Shown piece after piece: positions 1 to 11,051 of a DNA stretch of 64,000 nt. The notes under the pieces are model-generated. The model was not told the DNA's origin. It worked only from the letters and a program-made list of their open reading frames with translations, and made no database searches. The stretch spans positions 84,563,588 to 84,627,587 of the forward strand of contig CM066987.1 in NCBI GenBank assembly GCA_033977485.1, in the 5' to 3' direction. This DNA comes from Hydrangea macrophylla (Eukaryota; Streptophyta; Magnoliopsida; Cornales; Hydrangeaceae). The position numbers were made by a program, and so were the translations under genes. Each line of letters begins with the position of its first letter. The first letter of the stretch is position 1.

Positions 1-820
1 TAATTTCCCCCATGCATTCATGCATATTTTAGATTTCTAAGTCACTTTAGAAAGTCTATGAAAACAAAACACACTACAACCTTGGCACATTCTAGATACA
101 TGCATTGCATCCATGCAAAGATTTGGGGCTTTTGTGACTCCTAATCTAAGAAGATTATAAAGAATGAACTTGATCGTACGTTCATATTTCCCCTCGATCT
201 AATCTTCCTTTCTCATCCATCCCGGGGATTGAGAGGTCTTCTTTTCCTTAAAGATTAACATCCATCATTCTAGCTTGCTAAGCATACTTTGATCCTTTTT
301 GTTTCAAGAACAATTCATGCCCCCTTTAGATTAGGGAAACTTAATTACTTGATATGTGATTAGACAATTTTTCCTAGGTTTGTTCGTGTGATCTTTTACT
401 TTGCATTGTGTGATACTTGGCTTAGATCTTATGAATGATATTTTATCTTTAGATCTTCCATTTCAAGTTTCTTATGTGGCGTAATATACCTATCATAAAT
501 ATTAACTGTCTAACCAAACAGAGTAAAAGATGATTATTTGGATGCTAATTGAGGCCCGTCGAAAGACGGGGCGAGTTGAGGATGTTTTAGTCGTGACAAA
601 GGCTGCTTCCTCTCTCGTACCAAAATCCCGAGCCAAGTTCTTTGGTTATGAAAAACCGGTGCCCTTTATCCATTTGGGTGAGTCAAATTAGGTTTCTTGG
701 TTCCTTAAAGACCAAGTGGCGACTCTGTATCTATTTTCAATAGACCCTTCCTTTTCGTTCTCTGATCCAAATCAATTTTAAACAAAAAAAAAAAAAGAAG
801 TGGAATTCCACGTGTCCACA
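1..820 (+). repeat. Element A 5' LTR, 3' portion only
   Basis: This stretch matches 15095-15912 almost base for base with scattered substitutions and ends in the same GTGTCCACA. The first ~2.4 kb of this LTR lies before the window. It holds no gene. Confidence 0.92.
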
Positions 821-822
821 AT

Positions 823-841
823 CTAGCGACTCTGCTAGGGA
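823..841 (+). other. Element A primer binding site
   Basis: Directly after the LTR end lies CTAGCGACTCTGCTAGGGA. It is not the initiator-Met site used by the other elements here. It resembles the TGGCGACTCTGCTGGGGA type that I recall from Tat/Ogre elements; the tRNA identity was not verified. Confidence 0.7.
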
Positions 842-1998
842 TTTTTTATTTTTAAACAAAATAATACAGAGGTTTGACTCATAAGAAGCATCCTTAAAAT
901 CATCTTTTTACTGTGTCTGGTTCGCCGCATTGCACTTCTGCATCCCCCCTCCGACTGTGTCTGAAACGCAGCGCTAACATTGTTCAGGTCTTGTTGTGCC
1001 AGGGCATAAGTCACCGGTGATACTGTACCTTCCAAGGTATATCAAAAAGAGTAAAAACCTCCATACTGTCTCTCCGACGGTATATTGGAACTCTCGTCAA
1101 CGGACCCTCTTTGACTAAACCCAGTCTTTGCATATAGATTTCTGTAGAACCTTTCATAGGACTTTTCATTTATCTTTTCAGATAGGACAATGTGATATAG
1201 CTGCTGCCCCGACGAGATTACCTACGCGGTGTAGACGCTTATGTGGCACGAGGCAGAACCTCTTTCTTATGATTCCCAAGGCAATCATTCACATGTGATC
1301 ACATTGAGTTGACCTACCTAGGCACCATGACAAGGATGTCTGCTCCATGCTCACAAAGATATACACCACAAACCTTGTTTGTCGGTCCTAAGACATAGGA
1401 GTATGAAAACCTGCTAGACAGTATGATCACCATCACCACATATTAACCTATTTCTCCCAGAAACTCTGTCCAGATATCCCAAATATATCCATTTTAACCT
1501 GTTTCTCACAGAAACTCTGTTCGAATATCCCAGATATAACCATATTAACTAGTTTCTCTCCGAAACCCTGTCCAAACCAACCAGAAATGCCCTAATATGC
1601 CAGTTTCTCCCAGAAACTGTCCAAACCAACCAGAAATGCCCTGATATGCTAGTTTCTCTCCGGAAACCTGTCCAAACCAACCAAAAATGCCCTGATATGC
1701 TAGTTTCTCCTAGAAACTCTGTCCAAACCAACCAAAAAATGCCCCAATATGCCAGTTTCTCCCAGAAACTCTGCCCAAACCAACCATAAATGCCCTGATA
1801 TGCCAGTTTCTCTCTGAAACTCTGTCCAAACCAACCAGAAATGCCCAGTCCCTCCTAGAAGCCTTCATAAAATCCTGAAAACTCCTGTTATCCCTTGGTG
1901 ATCATACTGGAAAGCAAAGTTGGCACACTCTATATGGTTAGGATAACACCAAGAGAAATGTGATGGGAACTGTTTCTCTCCAAATCTGAGTAGGATCT
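842..1998 (+). other. Element A leader without gag
   Basis: Between the primer site and the protease remnant, where gag should lie, I find no gag-like open frame and no zinc knuckle. The first 600 bp look non-coding. The rest is a minisatellite (1440-1870) and a short run into the protease remnant. Gag seems to have been lost and its place partly taken by the array. Confidence 0.7.
1440..1870 (+). repeat. Minisatellite of ~49-52 bp units in the element A leader
   Basis: About eight diverged units follow one another, each with CCAAACCAACCAGAAATGCC followed by CAGTTTCTCCCAGAAACTCT. Unit starts near 1569, 1618, 1669, 1720, 1772 and 1823 give the period. Short open frames here are a by-product of the repeat. 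Confidence 0.85.
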
Positions 1999-2684
1999 TT
2001 GGTAAGCACTAAAATCTTTCAAGTTATGGGCATACCTGCCTCATTCAATTTGTTGATCGAGAGGCCCTGGCTGAATGCCAACAAAGCTGTATCATCCACT
2101 GTGCACCAAATGATCAAGTACATTCATGAGAAGGAGGTGAAAATCATCCTCGGCAATAGTTGGGGTAATGAAGCTTTTCCAAACTACGCTTCCATCTTTG
2201 AAATCCAAATACTTGAGCTAGAAGAAGGAGAAATTGGGGGATTCTTCATGGAAGAAGTCCACATGATCAATGATGAAGATAGGTTCTCCGAGATCCACTC
2301 TACAGTTGTCAACATCATCCGCAAAATGAACTACTTCCCTGGAATGGGATTTGGCTGATGCCAGCAAGGGATTCGTGATTTCCCTTAGATCAAAGGGCAA
2401 CAAGGCACTTTTGGGTTACGGTATACGCCCACTGAAGAAGACGCCGAGCTACAGAGGCCATGAAAGAAAAGTGTGAGTCGTCCACCACCATACCGCAAAA
2501 CCTTGATTGGGCAATTCATCAAAGAAGGGGATGATTTCCCCTATTTTGGATTCCCAGAACCTTGGATCCATCAGGCCACTGAAAAAAGGTACCCGGGCTG
2601 GAAATCTTCGCTGACTGCGAAAGGCCCCCCTATCAAGTTCCGTTCTATCCCGAAGAAATTGAGAAAACCCTGGAGGAAGACTAG
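1999..2684 (+). pseudogene. Element A pol: protease C-terminus and linker to RT (broken)
   Basis: A 119-codon frame includes an IPASFNLLIERPWL-type segment followed by a Val-Ser-Ser-Thr-Val-His run. In Tat and related Ty3/gypsy polyproteins this lies at the end of the aspartic protease. The catalytic DTG/DSG part is absent, consistent with the loss of gag and the protease N-terminus. The frame stops at 2358. The linker to RT (GHERK-like, around 2450) can be followed only by changing frame and through stops. Nothing here could make an active protease. Confidence 0.75.
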
Positions 2685-3956
2685 TTGGAGTATCTGGACA
2701 CAAAAGCCATCGAAAAAATGTGGGAAGAGTTCGCCGAAGAAAAAGAAGAAAAGAGGGCCAAGAGCCAAGATAATCAGATCAAGCCAACTGAGGAGGGTCT
2801 AAGCAACCAGGCTATAGAGTCATTTGTCTCCCTATCCCCTGTTCCCCAAGAGTCCATGCTTCCAATTATCGAGTCTGTACCAGAGTCGACTGCTGTAAGC
2901 CCACCACTGTCTAATGTAATCACTCCACCTGTCATGAAAGAAATGAAAGACAATTCTGCTAACTCCTATGTGTCTAATACTTATGAATGCACAGATCCCT
3001 CCAAGGATCTCCTAATTGAACTTAAGCAACTAATTGAAAAACCACCTAGTTATAAAATAATCGAAGATACTTTATCAATTAACCTAGGTGAAAAAGATAA
3101 TCCACAAATTGTGCAAATTGGCTCAACTCTTAATAAAAAAGAAAAAGAAAAATTGACTCTTTTGCTAAAAGAATTCAAAGATGTTTTCGCTTGGTCTTAC
3201 GAGGATATGCCTGGGGTCAATCCCGACATCGTCCAACATTGCATTCCCCTCCTTCCCAATTCTAAACTCGTCAAGCAGAAACTGAGGCGTATGAGGCCAG
3301 GATGGGCACTCAAGGTCAAAGAAGAAGTGGAGAAACAATTCAAGGCAGGGTTTATCATTGTTACCGAGTATTCAGAATGGGTTACAAATATCGTGCCAGT
3401 CCCCCAAAAGGATGGAAAGGTTCGTGTGTGTGTTGACTTCTGTTATCTAAACAAAGCCAGTCCTAAGGATGACTTCCCTCTTCCCCACATCGATGTCTTA
3501 GTGGATAACACCGCGGGACATGAGCTGTTGTTGTTCACGGATGGCTTTTCGGGGTACAATCAGATTCTAATGGCGCCAGAAGATCGGGAAAAGACTACGT
3601 TCACCACGCCTTGGGGAACCTACCGTTATAGAGTAATGCCTTTTGGACTCAAGAATACTGGAGTAACCTACCAAATAGCTTCCACCACTCTGCTCCATGA
3701 GATGATTCACAAGGAAGTAGAAGTATACGTAGATGACATGATTGTAAAATCCAAGGATAGGGAAGGGCACCTAGTGGCACTGGAAAAGTTTTTTGAAAGG
3801 TTGCACAAATACAATATGAGGTTGAATCCAAAGAAATGCACTTTCGGTGTGACCTCCGGTAAGGTCCTGGGTTTTCTCACCACACAAAGGGGGATAGAGG
3901 TGGATCCCTCTAAAATCAAGGCAATCCTAGAATTGGCACCACCACGGAATAAATAG
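2685..3956 (+). pseudogene. Element A pol: reverse transcriptase
   Basis: A 423-codon open stretch holds a Ty3/gypsy reverse transcriptase, which copies element RNA into DNA in virus-like particles. Visible blocks in order are a priming-side LRRMRPGW segment, VPVPQKDGKVRVCVDF, a DFPLPHID block, FTDGFSGYNQI, a YRVMPFGLKN block and the catalytic YVDDMIVKS. The two Asp of YVDD are intact and the other catalytic Asp is in FTDGFSG. No gag-pol start is visible; the apparent start is an arbitrary codon within pol. A TAG at 3954-3956 ends the frame just before the RNase H connection. It is the best-preserved part of A's pol. Confidence 0.93.
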
Positions 3957-4570
3957 GAAGTGAGAGGGTTTCTCAGAAGAATCCAATTTATCAGCCGCTT
4001 CATCTCCAAACTCACAACTACATGTGATCCTTTGTTCCAATTGCTGAGAAAAGTAGAGAAGTTCCAATGGGATGACCAATGCCAAGCCGCTTTCGATAAA
4101 ATAAAAGCCTACCTTCAAAATATGCCCGTCCTTTCACCACCCACTCCTCATAAGCCCTTATTCCTTTACTTATCTGTCTCCAAAAATGCCATGGGTTGCA
4201 TGAAAGCCTAAGAAGGAGAAGAAAGCCACTCCGAAAAAGCCATATATTACCTTAGCAAGAGGATGACTGGGTATAAGCTCAACTACTCTACCCTCAAAAA
4301 AACATGTTGGGCCTTGGTTTGGTGCACTTGCCGACTGAGGCACTACATGCTGGCCTTCCCAGTTGTGCTCATATAAATGTATCCTCTAAAATAACTCCTT
4401 GAAAAACCCGCCTTGACCGGTCGTATATCCCGTTGGTTACTTCTACTGTCCAAATTCAATATCAAGTATGTGACAAGCGAATCGGTAAAAGGGATAACTA
4501 TAGCTGAACATCTTGTTAAACACGCCATTGATTCTGAAGTAAATGGAGATTTTCTATTCCCGGACGAGAA
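3957..4570 (+). pseudogene. Element A pol: retroviral-type RNase H (broken)
   Basis: After the RT stop the reading continues with the connection segment (GFLRRIQFISRFISKL), then a degraded RNase H and YLSKRMTGYKLNYS. In-frame stops lie near 4210, 4375 and 4390. It is the first of two RNase H domains in this pol and would degrade the RNA strand during reverse transcription. The LFLYLSVS stretch, where LYLAVS-like residues are usual, identifies the Tat-type domain. Confidence 0.8.
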
Positions 4571-4584
4571 TATCATGGAAATCA

Positions 4585-4985
4585 AGGAAGAACAGTGGAA
4601 GTTTTACTTTGATCGAGCAGCCAACATGAAAGGCTACGGAGTAGGAATGATTCTAGTGTAGCCAAATGGGGACCACACCCCACTGGCAGTCAAGCTCAAT
4701 TATAACTCCACCAATAACACTGCTGAATATGAGGCATGTATTTTGGGAATGGAAGCAGCCATAGAATTAAAAATTTAGAAATTAGATGTCTTCGGGGATT
4801 CCAACCTCATTGTGTCACAAGCCAGGGAGGAGTGGAAGGTGAAAGAAGAAAGGTTGAAACCCTATCATGACCATCTCGATGGGCTCAAGAAGAAGTTCAA
4901 AAGTGTGACATTATTTTACCTACCTAGGAAAGAGAACTAATTAGCATATTCATTGGATACCCTAGCCTCTATGATTCAAATCCCC
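4585..4985 (+). pseudogene. Element A pol: second, archaeal-like RNase H (aRNH)
   Basis: The stretch starting EQWKFYFDRAANMKGYGVG, then NYNSTNNTAEYEACILGMEA, matches the extra RNase H that plant Tat elements are known to carry between the retroviral RNase H and the integrase. The expected catalytic Asp (FDRAAN), Glu (AEYEA) and Asp (GDSNLI, near 4800) are all present. Three stops break the frame, near 4660, 4777 and 4938. Having both RNase H types in one pol is strong evidence for Tat. Confidence 0.85.
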
Positions 4986-4986
4986 C

Positions 4987-6316
4987 GTGGGGGTCAAAAT
5001 GATGCCTCTAATAATCGAGCAAAGGTACGAGCCTTCATTCAGCACAATCGCCGCAATTGAAGAAGAAGAGAACAAAACACCATGGTACCAAGATGTTTGG
5101 GACTTCATAGAAAGGGGGGCATATCCCCTAGAATCTTTCGAGAAAGACAAAAGAGCAATTCAAAGGTTCGCAGCACAGTTCATCATTTGCGGGGGAAAAT
5201 TATTAAAGAAAGGATACAATGGTCACAATATAACTTGCTTGTTCGGAAAGTGTGCCAGAAGAATGATGAAAGAAATACACGAAGGGGTGTGCGGTCCACA
5301 CATGAATGGTCACATGCTAGCCAAAAAGATCGTAAGACAAGGGTACTACTGGATGACATTGGAGAAAGATTGTTGTGAATACGTGAGAAGGTGCCACAAG
5401 TGCCAAACATGATGCATGTACCACCATCTCTGCTCTACAGTATGACCTCCCCGTGGCCATTCTTGACCTAGGGAATTAACATCATCGGTGAAATCATTCC
5501 AAAAGCCTCGAATGGAAATCGATACATTTTGGTGGCCATTGACTACTTCACAAAATGGGTAGAAGCCGCATCTTACAGTAAGTTGGTGGCCAAGGAAGTG
5601 GCCAAATTCACCAAGAAGAACCTCATATGTTGCTATGGAGTCCCCCTTGAGATCATTTCAAATAATGGTAGTCATTTCAAGGTCGAAGTCAGAGATCTGT
5701 TTGAGGAATACAAAATCACTTATCACAAGTCATCACCATACAGGCCACAAACTAATGGGGTAGTTGAAGCTGCAAACAAGAATGTCAAGGCATACTGCAG
5801 AAATCGGCCGATACCTACAAAGACTGGCATGAAAAACTACCATTCGCACTTTGGGGATACAGAACATCGATAAGGACGTCCACAGGAGCAATTCCTCACT
5901 CACTAGTATATAGAATGGAAGCAGTACTTCTAGTCGAGATAGAACTACCGTCCCTGTGCGTGATGGCAGAATGTGAAATTTTGGAATCAGATTGGTTAAA
6001 GGAAAGGTATGAAGAATTAGTTCTCATAGATGAAAAGCGCCTAGTGGCAGTCGACCATGTCCGAATCTATTAAAAAAGGATAGCCCGTACTTTCAACAAA
6101 AGGGTTCGTCCGAGGAAAATTGTCAAGGGTGACCTTGTCCTTAAAGAATTACGAGTCCCGATCTTTGATCCACGCGGAAAGTTCAAACCCAAATAGGTTG
6201 GCCCTTACATCGTCAAAACTCTCCTTTCTGGAGGAGCAACCTACCTTATGGACCTCGATGGCGTTGAATTCAAAGAACCAATCAGCATGGATTGCCTCAA
6301 AAAGTACTATGCTTGA
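4987..6316 (+). pseudogene. Element A pol: integrase (broken, second catalytic Asp replaced)
   Basis: The integrase inserts element DNA into the genome. A His-His-Cys-Cys zinc-binding region is visible (HEGVCG...GH then CCEYVRRCHKC). It is followed by the core with the first Asp in VAIDYFTKWVEA, the second position in ISNNGSHF (Asn instead of the usual Asp), and Glu in NGVVEAANK. A frameshift near 5850 and stops near 5412, 6072 and 6195 break it. The C-terminal part (KRIARTFNKRVRPRK; YLMDLDGVEFKEPI) runs to a TGA at 6314-6316. The same C-terminal architecture is seen in the integrase of element G. Confidence 0.88.
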
Positions 6317-6349
6317 CCATTCACCAAAATCCCTTTTCCTTCAAGCCCT

Positions 6350-6497
6350 GCCCTGAACTATACTCGACCTGATTCCCACTCGGGGATACGTAGGCAATCG
6401 CATCGGTTCGGTCGACACCATCATAATCAACCCCTTTTCTTTCAAAACTTTGGCCCGAACTACGTTGGACCTGATCCCCGTTCGGGGGTACGTAGGC
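6350..6497 (+). repeat. Two copies of a hairpin-forming post-pol motif
   Basis: Near-identical ~45-bp blocks at 6350-6394 and 6453-6497 read GAACTACG, then TGATCCCC, GTTC, GGGG and TACGTAGG. The CCCC/GGGG and CTACG/CGTAG arms could pair as a hairpin. A third copy lies at 12448-12490, and three copies occur in element G. Confidence 0.8.
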
Positions 6498-6711
6498 CGA
6501 CTTTCAAAAAAAAAAAAAGGAAAAAAGGATGGCTCGCTAGGCCGAAAATCCGAAAGGACGCCAAGGAAAAAGTTAGAGTCAAATCCAAAGTGAGCAATAA
6601 CAAAAGAGAGAAAAGAGCTCGCTAGGTCACCTAACTGGTGCCTAGGCAAAATTATGAGCATGTGAGAAAAATAAAGTCGCGATCCTTACCATAACCCAGA
6701 AATCACCCTTC

Positions 6712-6860
6712 ACACTAGGGGCAAACTTCGGCCACCCGCCTCATTTGCCTGAACCTCTTCTAAACTAGGGGCAAACGTCGGTCATCTACCTCGTTTCCCT
6801 CATAACCATACATATCCCAAACTAGGGGCAAACTTCGGCCACTCGCCTCATTTGCCTCTA
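6712..6860 (+). repeat. Three polypurine-tract-like repeats downstream of pol
   Basis: ACTAGGGGCAAAC(T/G)TCGG recurs at about 6714, 6763 and 6820, each followed by a CCTC-TTTGCC block. The core AGGGGCAAAC is identical to the core of the functional-looking polypurine tract at 12651-12666. From 6861 to 7133 the sequence is plain AT-rich spacer in which I see nothing. Confidence 0.75.
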
Positions 6861-7133
6861 ATCGTCCTAACATACCCAAACAAGTACCAAAAGCAAACAT
6901 CTGATCAAAATCATACTACGAATGTTTTCAGAAAGCCAAATGCATGAAATAGGGTTCTCTAAGTAACCAAGGTTCACTGATAAACAAACTTTGAATATTA
7001 CATAAGCAGGGATAAATGAAAACACAAAAAGTTCTTTCAGAAAGCAATCCAAAATATCAAAGACACTTGGAGGAAAGAAGCAAAATCAGTCATGTCTAGT
7101 TTTATTTTGTGTCTTTTATTTCTTCAAAGGTCT

Positions 7134-8121
7134 CTAAAAATAGGCTCTTGCTCGACCGGCCCAGCCCTTGATGAAAGCAGCAATAGTAGTGGCTTTGACT
7201 CTGGAAGCAAAGACACTCCCAGTAAACCCCCGGGGGACCTCTTGAACTCGCCCGTACTGTCTGGCCAATCGGCGAGGATGGTAGAAAGAAGTCTCTCTCA
7301 GGCCCATTAGCCACACTCTCTGGTAATCCCCGAGACTAGTGGTCACAACATGAAGGCCCCAATGCCTCACGATCCAGCAAATGTCGACCTCAGATAAAGC
7401 ACCCATCATGCGAACCCAATCGGTAATAGTATAATGAGAATGAAGCACAGCCCTACAGAAATAAACTGGCGGCACATTACCTATCCATAACTGAAGGCGC
7501 TCGCAGAGCCAAGCCTGTAACACCAGAAAGAAGAAGCGTTCCTTGATTGAAAGTGCGATCTAAACCATTCAGGGTTTCTGCCAGAACCATGGCCATGGGA
7601 TTCCTACTAAATTTCAGCCCAAGGCACACGTACACCAAGTCGATGGAAGCACTCAAGAACAGAAAGTGCAAAGTCATGCACAATATCAGAGCGGCCCCGC
7701 GGGTAGCATGATATATGCTAGGATTCCCAGGACTAGCATACCGGGCGATGATGGAAGCAATATCAAGAACCTCACCATGAATTAGCCGGCGGGAAATAGT
7801 AGTGGAATAGTTCAGGTATTCAGCCAAGCCTCACGTGGGATTGGGGTTATCAGCAGAAGGGAGAATCAGGTCAGAGTTAGAATCAAAGCCAAGGATAACA
7901 CAGAACTCCTCAAACAGGGGGCATATCTCCAGGCCGTTGAAATTGAAGACATGGTTCACCGGGTCCCAGTGAACAATAGTGGCATGCATGAACTCAATGA
8001 TCAGAGCTATCTGGCGAAGAGAGAATAGCTCGGTCAAACTGTAGCTGAAGAGGTTGATCCGCTCCACACCATCCGTGATGTTCAGCCAAGCTGTGATTTG
8101 AGCGGGATCATACAATGCCAT
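7134..8121 (-). pseudogene. Element A antisense gene 2 (aORF2), broken
   Basis: This gene runs antisense to pol. The ATG at 8121 starts a Met-Ala-Leu-Tyr protein containing ITDGVERINLFSYSLTEL and FNGLEICPLFEEFCVILGFD, ending in a stop near 7831. The frame resumes with EYLNYSTTISRRL and ends near 7477. A frameshift then leads into RETSFYHPRRLARQYG and the final stop at 7134. Element G carries a clear homologue in the same position and orientation (60315-61992). Shared residues include the initial Met-Ala, EICPLF, a LAETLNGLDR/LSEILIGLDR block and FYHP-RLARQYG/FYIPDRVVRQYG. Antisense ORFs at this place are known in the Tat lineage. The function is unknown and I recognise no catalytic motif. The region 8122-8476 upstream holds no gene I can see. 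Confidence 0.7.
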
Positions 8122-8476
8122 ATTTTCTGTCCCGGCTCTGGCAAAATTCAAAAATTTTGGTAGCACCTCCCCATTTCACAGACTATCCCACCTGCAAGGC
8201 AAACACACTCACTATTACAAGGCTGCTCATCGCAGTAACATCACCAATCACAGAATCACAATACACAACCACCAACCAAAGCAAGCACACAACTGCGCCT
8301 TCAAACCAGGACCTATCCAGCTCGAAAGACAAAACATCATAATACGCTATCAAAGGTAATAAATCATCTTACACATCATCCTACACATCGTTACACATTG
8401 TCCAACAGTCACATTATTCACTGGTACAACCCAATTGAAAACATGAAATGGAGATAAAAAAAAATCCCCGCTTAAG

Positions 8477-10669
8477 AGGCCTCAGTTTTCCTCTTCTACA
8501 TCCTCTGTCGGGCCACCCGGAGTGTACGTTGGCGATGGCCTCCTCCTGTCACCTGTGCACCTCGACCCAGTCCTCGATGATCCGACACCACCCCCACGAT
8601 ACTATATACACAAATAAAATGAAGGCAATCAGTAGGGAAACAACAAAAAGTATAAAAGCAATTCGAGTCAGAAACTTACCAAGGACGCCATCTGACTGGT
8701 GGCAAACTATCGCATACCATCCATATGTCAGGGTTAGGACCTCATAACCTTAAGGAGCGCAAAATTAGAGACATACTCGATGGTCTAGCGTGAGGACCAA
8801 AGACCGTAAGCTAGCTGCCAAGGCGTGGCCCTCCTCAGCATAACTCCAAGGGACGTTAAGGATGCCTGCTGGCTGGGTAGGATACAGACATATGACACGC
8901 GGCACCTCCATAACCTGGGGGGAGCCATCTGCACCCAAAACATTAACAGTCCAATCCCAAGGAGGGATAGGGTCAAAAACTGGGAGAACCTGTCTCCTGT
9001 ATATCTCGCGAAGCTGTAGGCACAAAACTAGTTAGGGAAAAGATGAGTAAAAAACATAGGCAACGGATAAAGACAAAAACGTAAAAGAAACTCACATCCA
9101 GGAGTGGGAAGTTGGGCATCAGGAAGCGGCCACGATAAGTCTCATAGTCGATCTCAGAAAGAAAGTGATCCCAAACATCAGTACCAGCTAAGGCCGCCAA
9201 TAAAGCATCACCAGAAAGGTCATCAGCATCCATCATAAGAGGATTATGAGGGACATGATACCTCAGACTGCCAACCACCTGCTGAGACACTCGCTCACCA
9301 AAGAACCATTACCTGCCTTCGGTACTTTCCATCAGAATTCAACAAGAGGAAAGGGGCCTGACTGCCTGTATCTCCTCTGGGTCAGCATAGGCTACACACT
9401 CCCAATGCGTCCAATCAATGCTAGCAGTTGTCAGCCCAGATAAGAAGTTTCTGAGGAGAACAATCCGATGAGCCTCGTTCTTTACCCCGACAACATCCCC
9501 CCGCCATCTCAAGCCCCGGGGGAACAAAGGCACAAGAGCCATGCCATCCTCATCTTCACCTGATTCATCAGCAGGGGAAGGATCCAACATCTTCAGGTAC
9601 TCAAAACTCCAAAGCTGCACAGAGAAAGGAAAAATCAGAAAAGCCAAGAAGTATGAAAATCAAAAAGCCAAAAGATAAAAGAGGATGCAGTACATACCTC
9701 CCAAGCTCGCCAAAATCCCCCTGTCGATTTGACATCGCCCCGGGAAACTTCACCCATATGCTTGTAAAGGTGGGCCAGGGTAGCACTGCCCTAGTCATAA
9801 GAGGGGATCTCACCAACGGTCGCCAGGCAAGAAAGAAGCCTCAAGCTCACCCGGTCATTCTGTGTCGCGAAGATCGAGCAACCAAGGACATACAGAAGAA
9901 ATACCCTCAAAAGCTGAGAATTATGCAGGTTGTGATTCCCTCTGCCATAAGCCCGACAAAGCCAGCCACAAGGGAACCAGTGCCTCTCCAGATTAGGAGG
10001 AACAGCCCCAAACAACATCTCGACAGCCTCGAGATCAATCTCATAGAAGTAGTCCAGAATCAGGCGCTTCCCGCCAACTCTCAAACTGGTAATCACGGAA
10101 AAATCAAAAGGCGTTATTGTCATCTCACCAAATGGCAGGTGGAAAGTATTGGTGGTGTCCTACCATCTCTCAGCAAGAGCATAAAAATGTGCCAGATCGT
10201 TGGTACTCTTTGAAACTAGGCGGACAAAGCCGCCAAACCCGACATCGTCTACCATTCTCTTGACGGCAGGCGAGAGTTGGGTGTACCATAGAAAAGTAAA
10301 CATACAACCCAAAATCACTATTCACGAGCACAAAATCACTATTTATGACCAAAATGACAAAAAATGACAATAATGACAAAAAAAAATGAGCACAAAATCA
10401 CTATTCACAACCCAAACTCCAAACTTCACAAAATAAACATACGAGCACAAAACAAGCTTCCAACAAACTCTAGGAGCACACTATAATTCATACAACCAGC
10501 ACAATACACAAAATAGTCCAAAATTGTTGAAAGTTTCACACACCAGGCTCGCTAGAGCCGCGGCTGAAAGATGACGTTGGGGGTCCCATAAAATCAAGTC
10601 CGGGGTTTGGCTCTCGGCTTTCATTCGTTCCTTAGCCTTCTTAGACAGTCTCCTTGAGCTCGAAGCCAT
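8477..10669 (-). pseudogene. Element A antisense gene 1 (aORF1), plant-mobile-domain-like, intron-containing
   Basis: Starting at the ATG at 10669 (MASSSRRLSKKAKE), the exons can be followed downward. One of about 110 codons (10123-9791) carries MTITPFDFSVITSLRVGG and LLYVLGCSIFAT, typical of the plant mobile domain. A candidate donor (GAG/GTATGTAC near 9697) and acceptor (TGTGCAG near 9617) join it to WSFEYLKMLDP. Further donors lie near 9097 (GTGAGTTT) and 8678 (GTAAGTTT). The last exon is Gly/Arg-rich and ends near 8477. Element G has the homologous gene with introns at matching places. Plant mobile domains are known from Tat elements, some DNA transposons and the MAIL1/MAIN proteins. One or more stops and an exon 1 donor of non-standard form suggest decay. 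Splicing is inferred, not shown. Confidence 0.72.
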
Positions 10670-11051
10670 GAATTTGCAAGAAATTGGAAGACTAGAACCA
10701 AACTTTGTTCTTGAAAAATGGAATAAATTAAGACACCAATCAAAATTTTGATCATGGGGAAAGATTACTCACGTGAGCGCGCACAAACTGCGTTTTGACA
10801 GATTTTGGCTCCAAAAGCACCCCGAAATGGCCAAAAATGATCTTAAAATGCCCAAAAACCTGAGATATACACACATGGATTCCAGCCATCTAGTACCTCC
10901 ATGGCACTGACCAACTACCCCGCGGGCTCTGCTTTGCTCCATTTTAGCCCATTTCGTCCCGTTCTGACCCATTTTAGCCCGTTCGTGATCCCGTTTAGCC
11001 CCATTGGCCCATTTTAGTCAAGATTTATGAGGATTTATCCCCAGTAGATCC
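10670..11051 (+). other. Spacer with short CCATTTTAGCCC repeats
   Basis: Non-coding stretch upstream of aORF1. From about 10935 to 11065 the 12-mer CCATTTTAGCCC and variants recur about five times. No palindrome module like that of element G is clear here. Confidence 0.6.

Noticed and set aside
835..1035. Minus-strand 66-codon ORF in the A leader
   Set aside because: No motif, no homologue elsewhere in the window, chance length.
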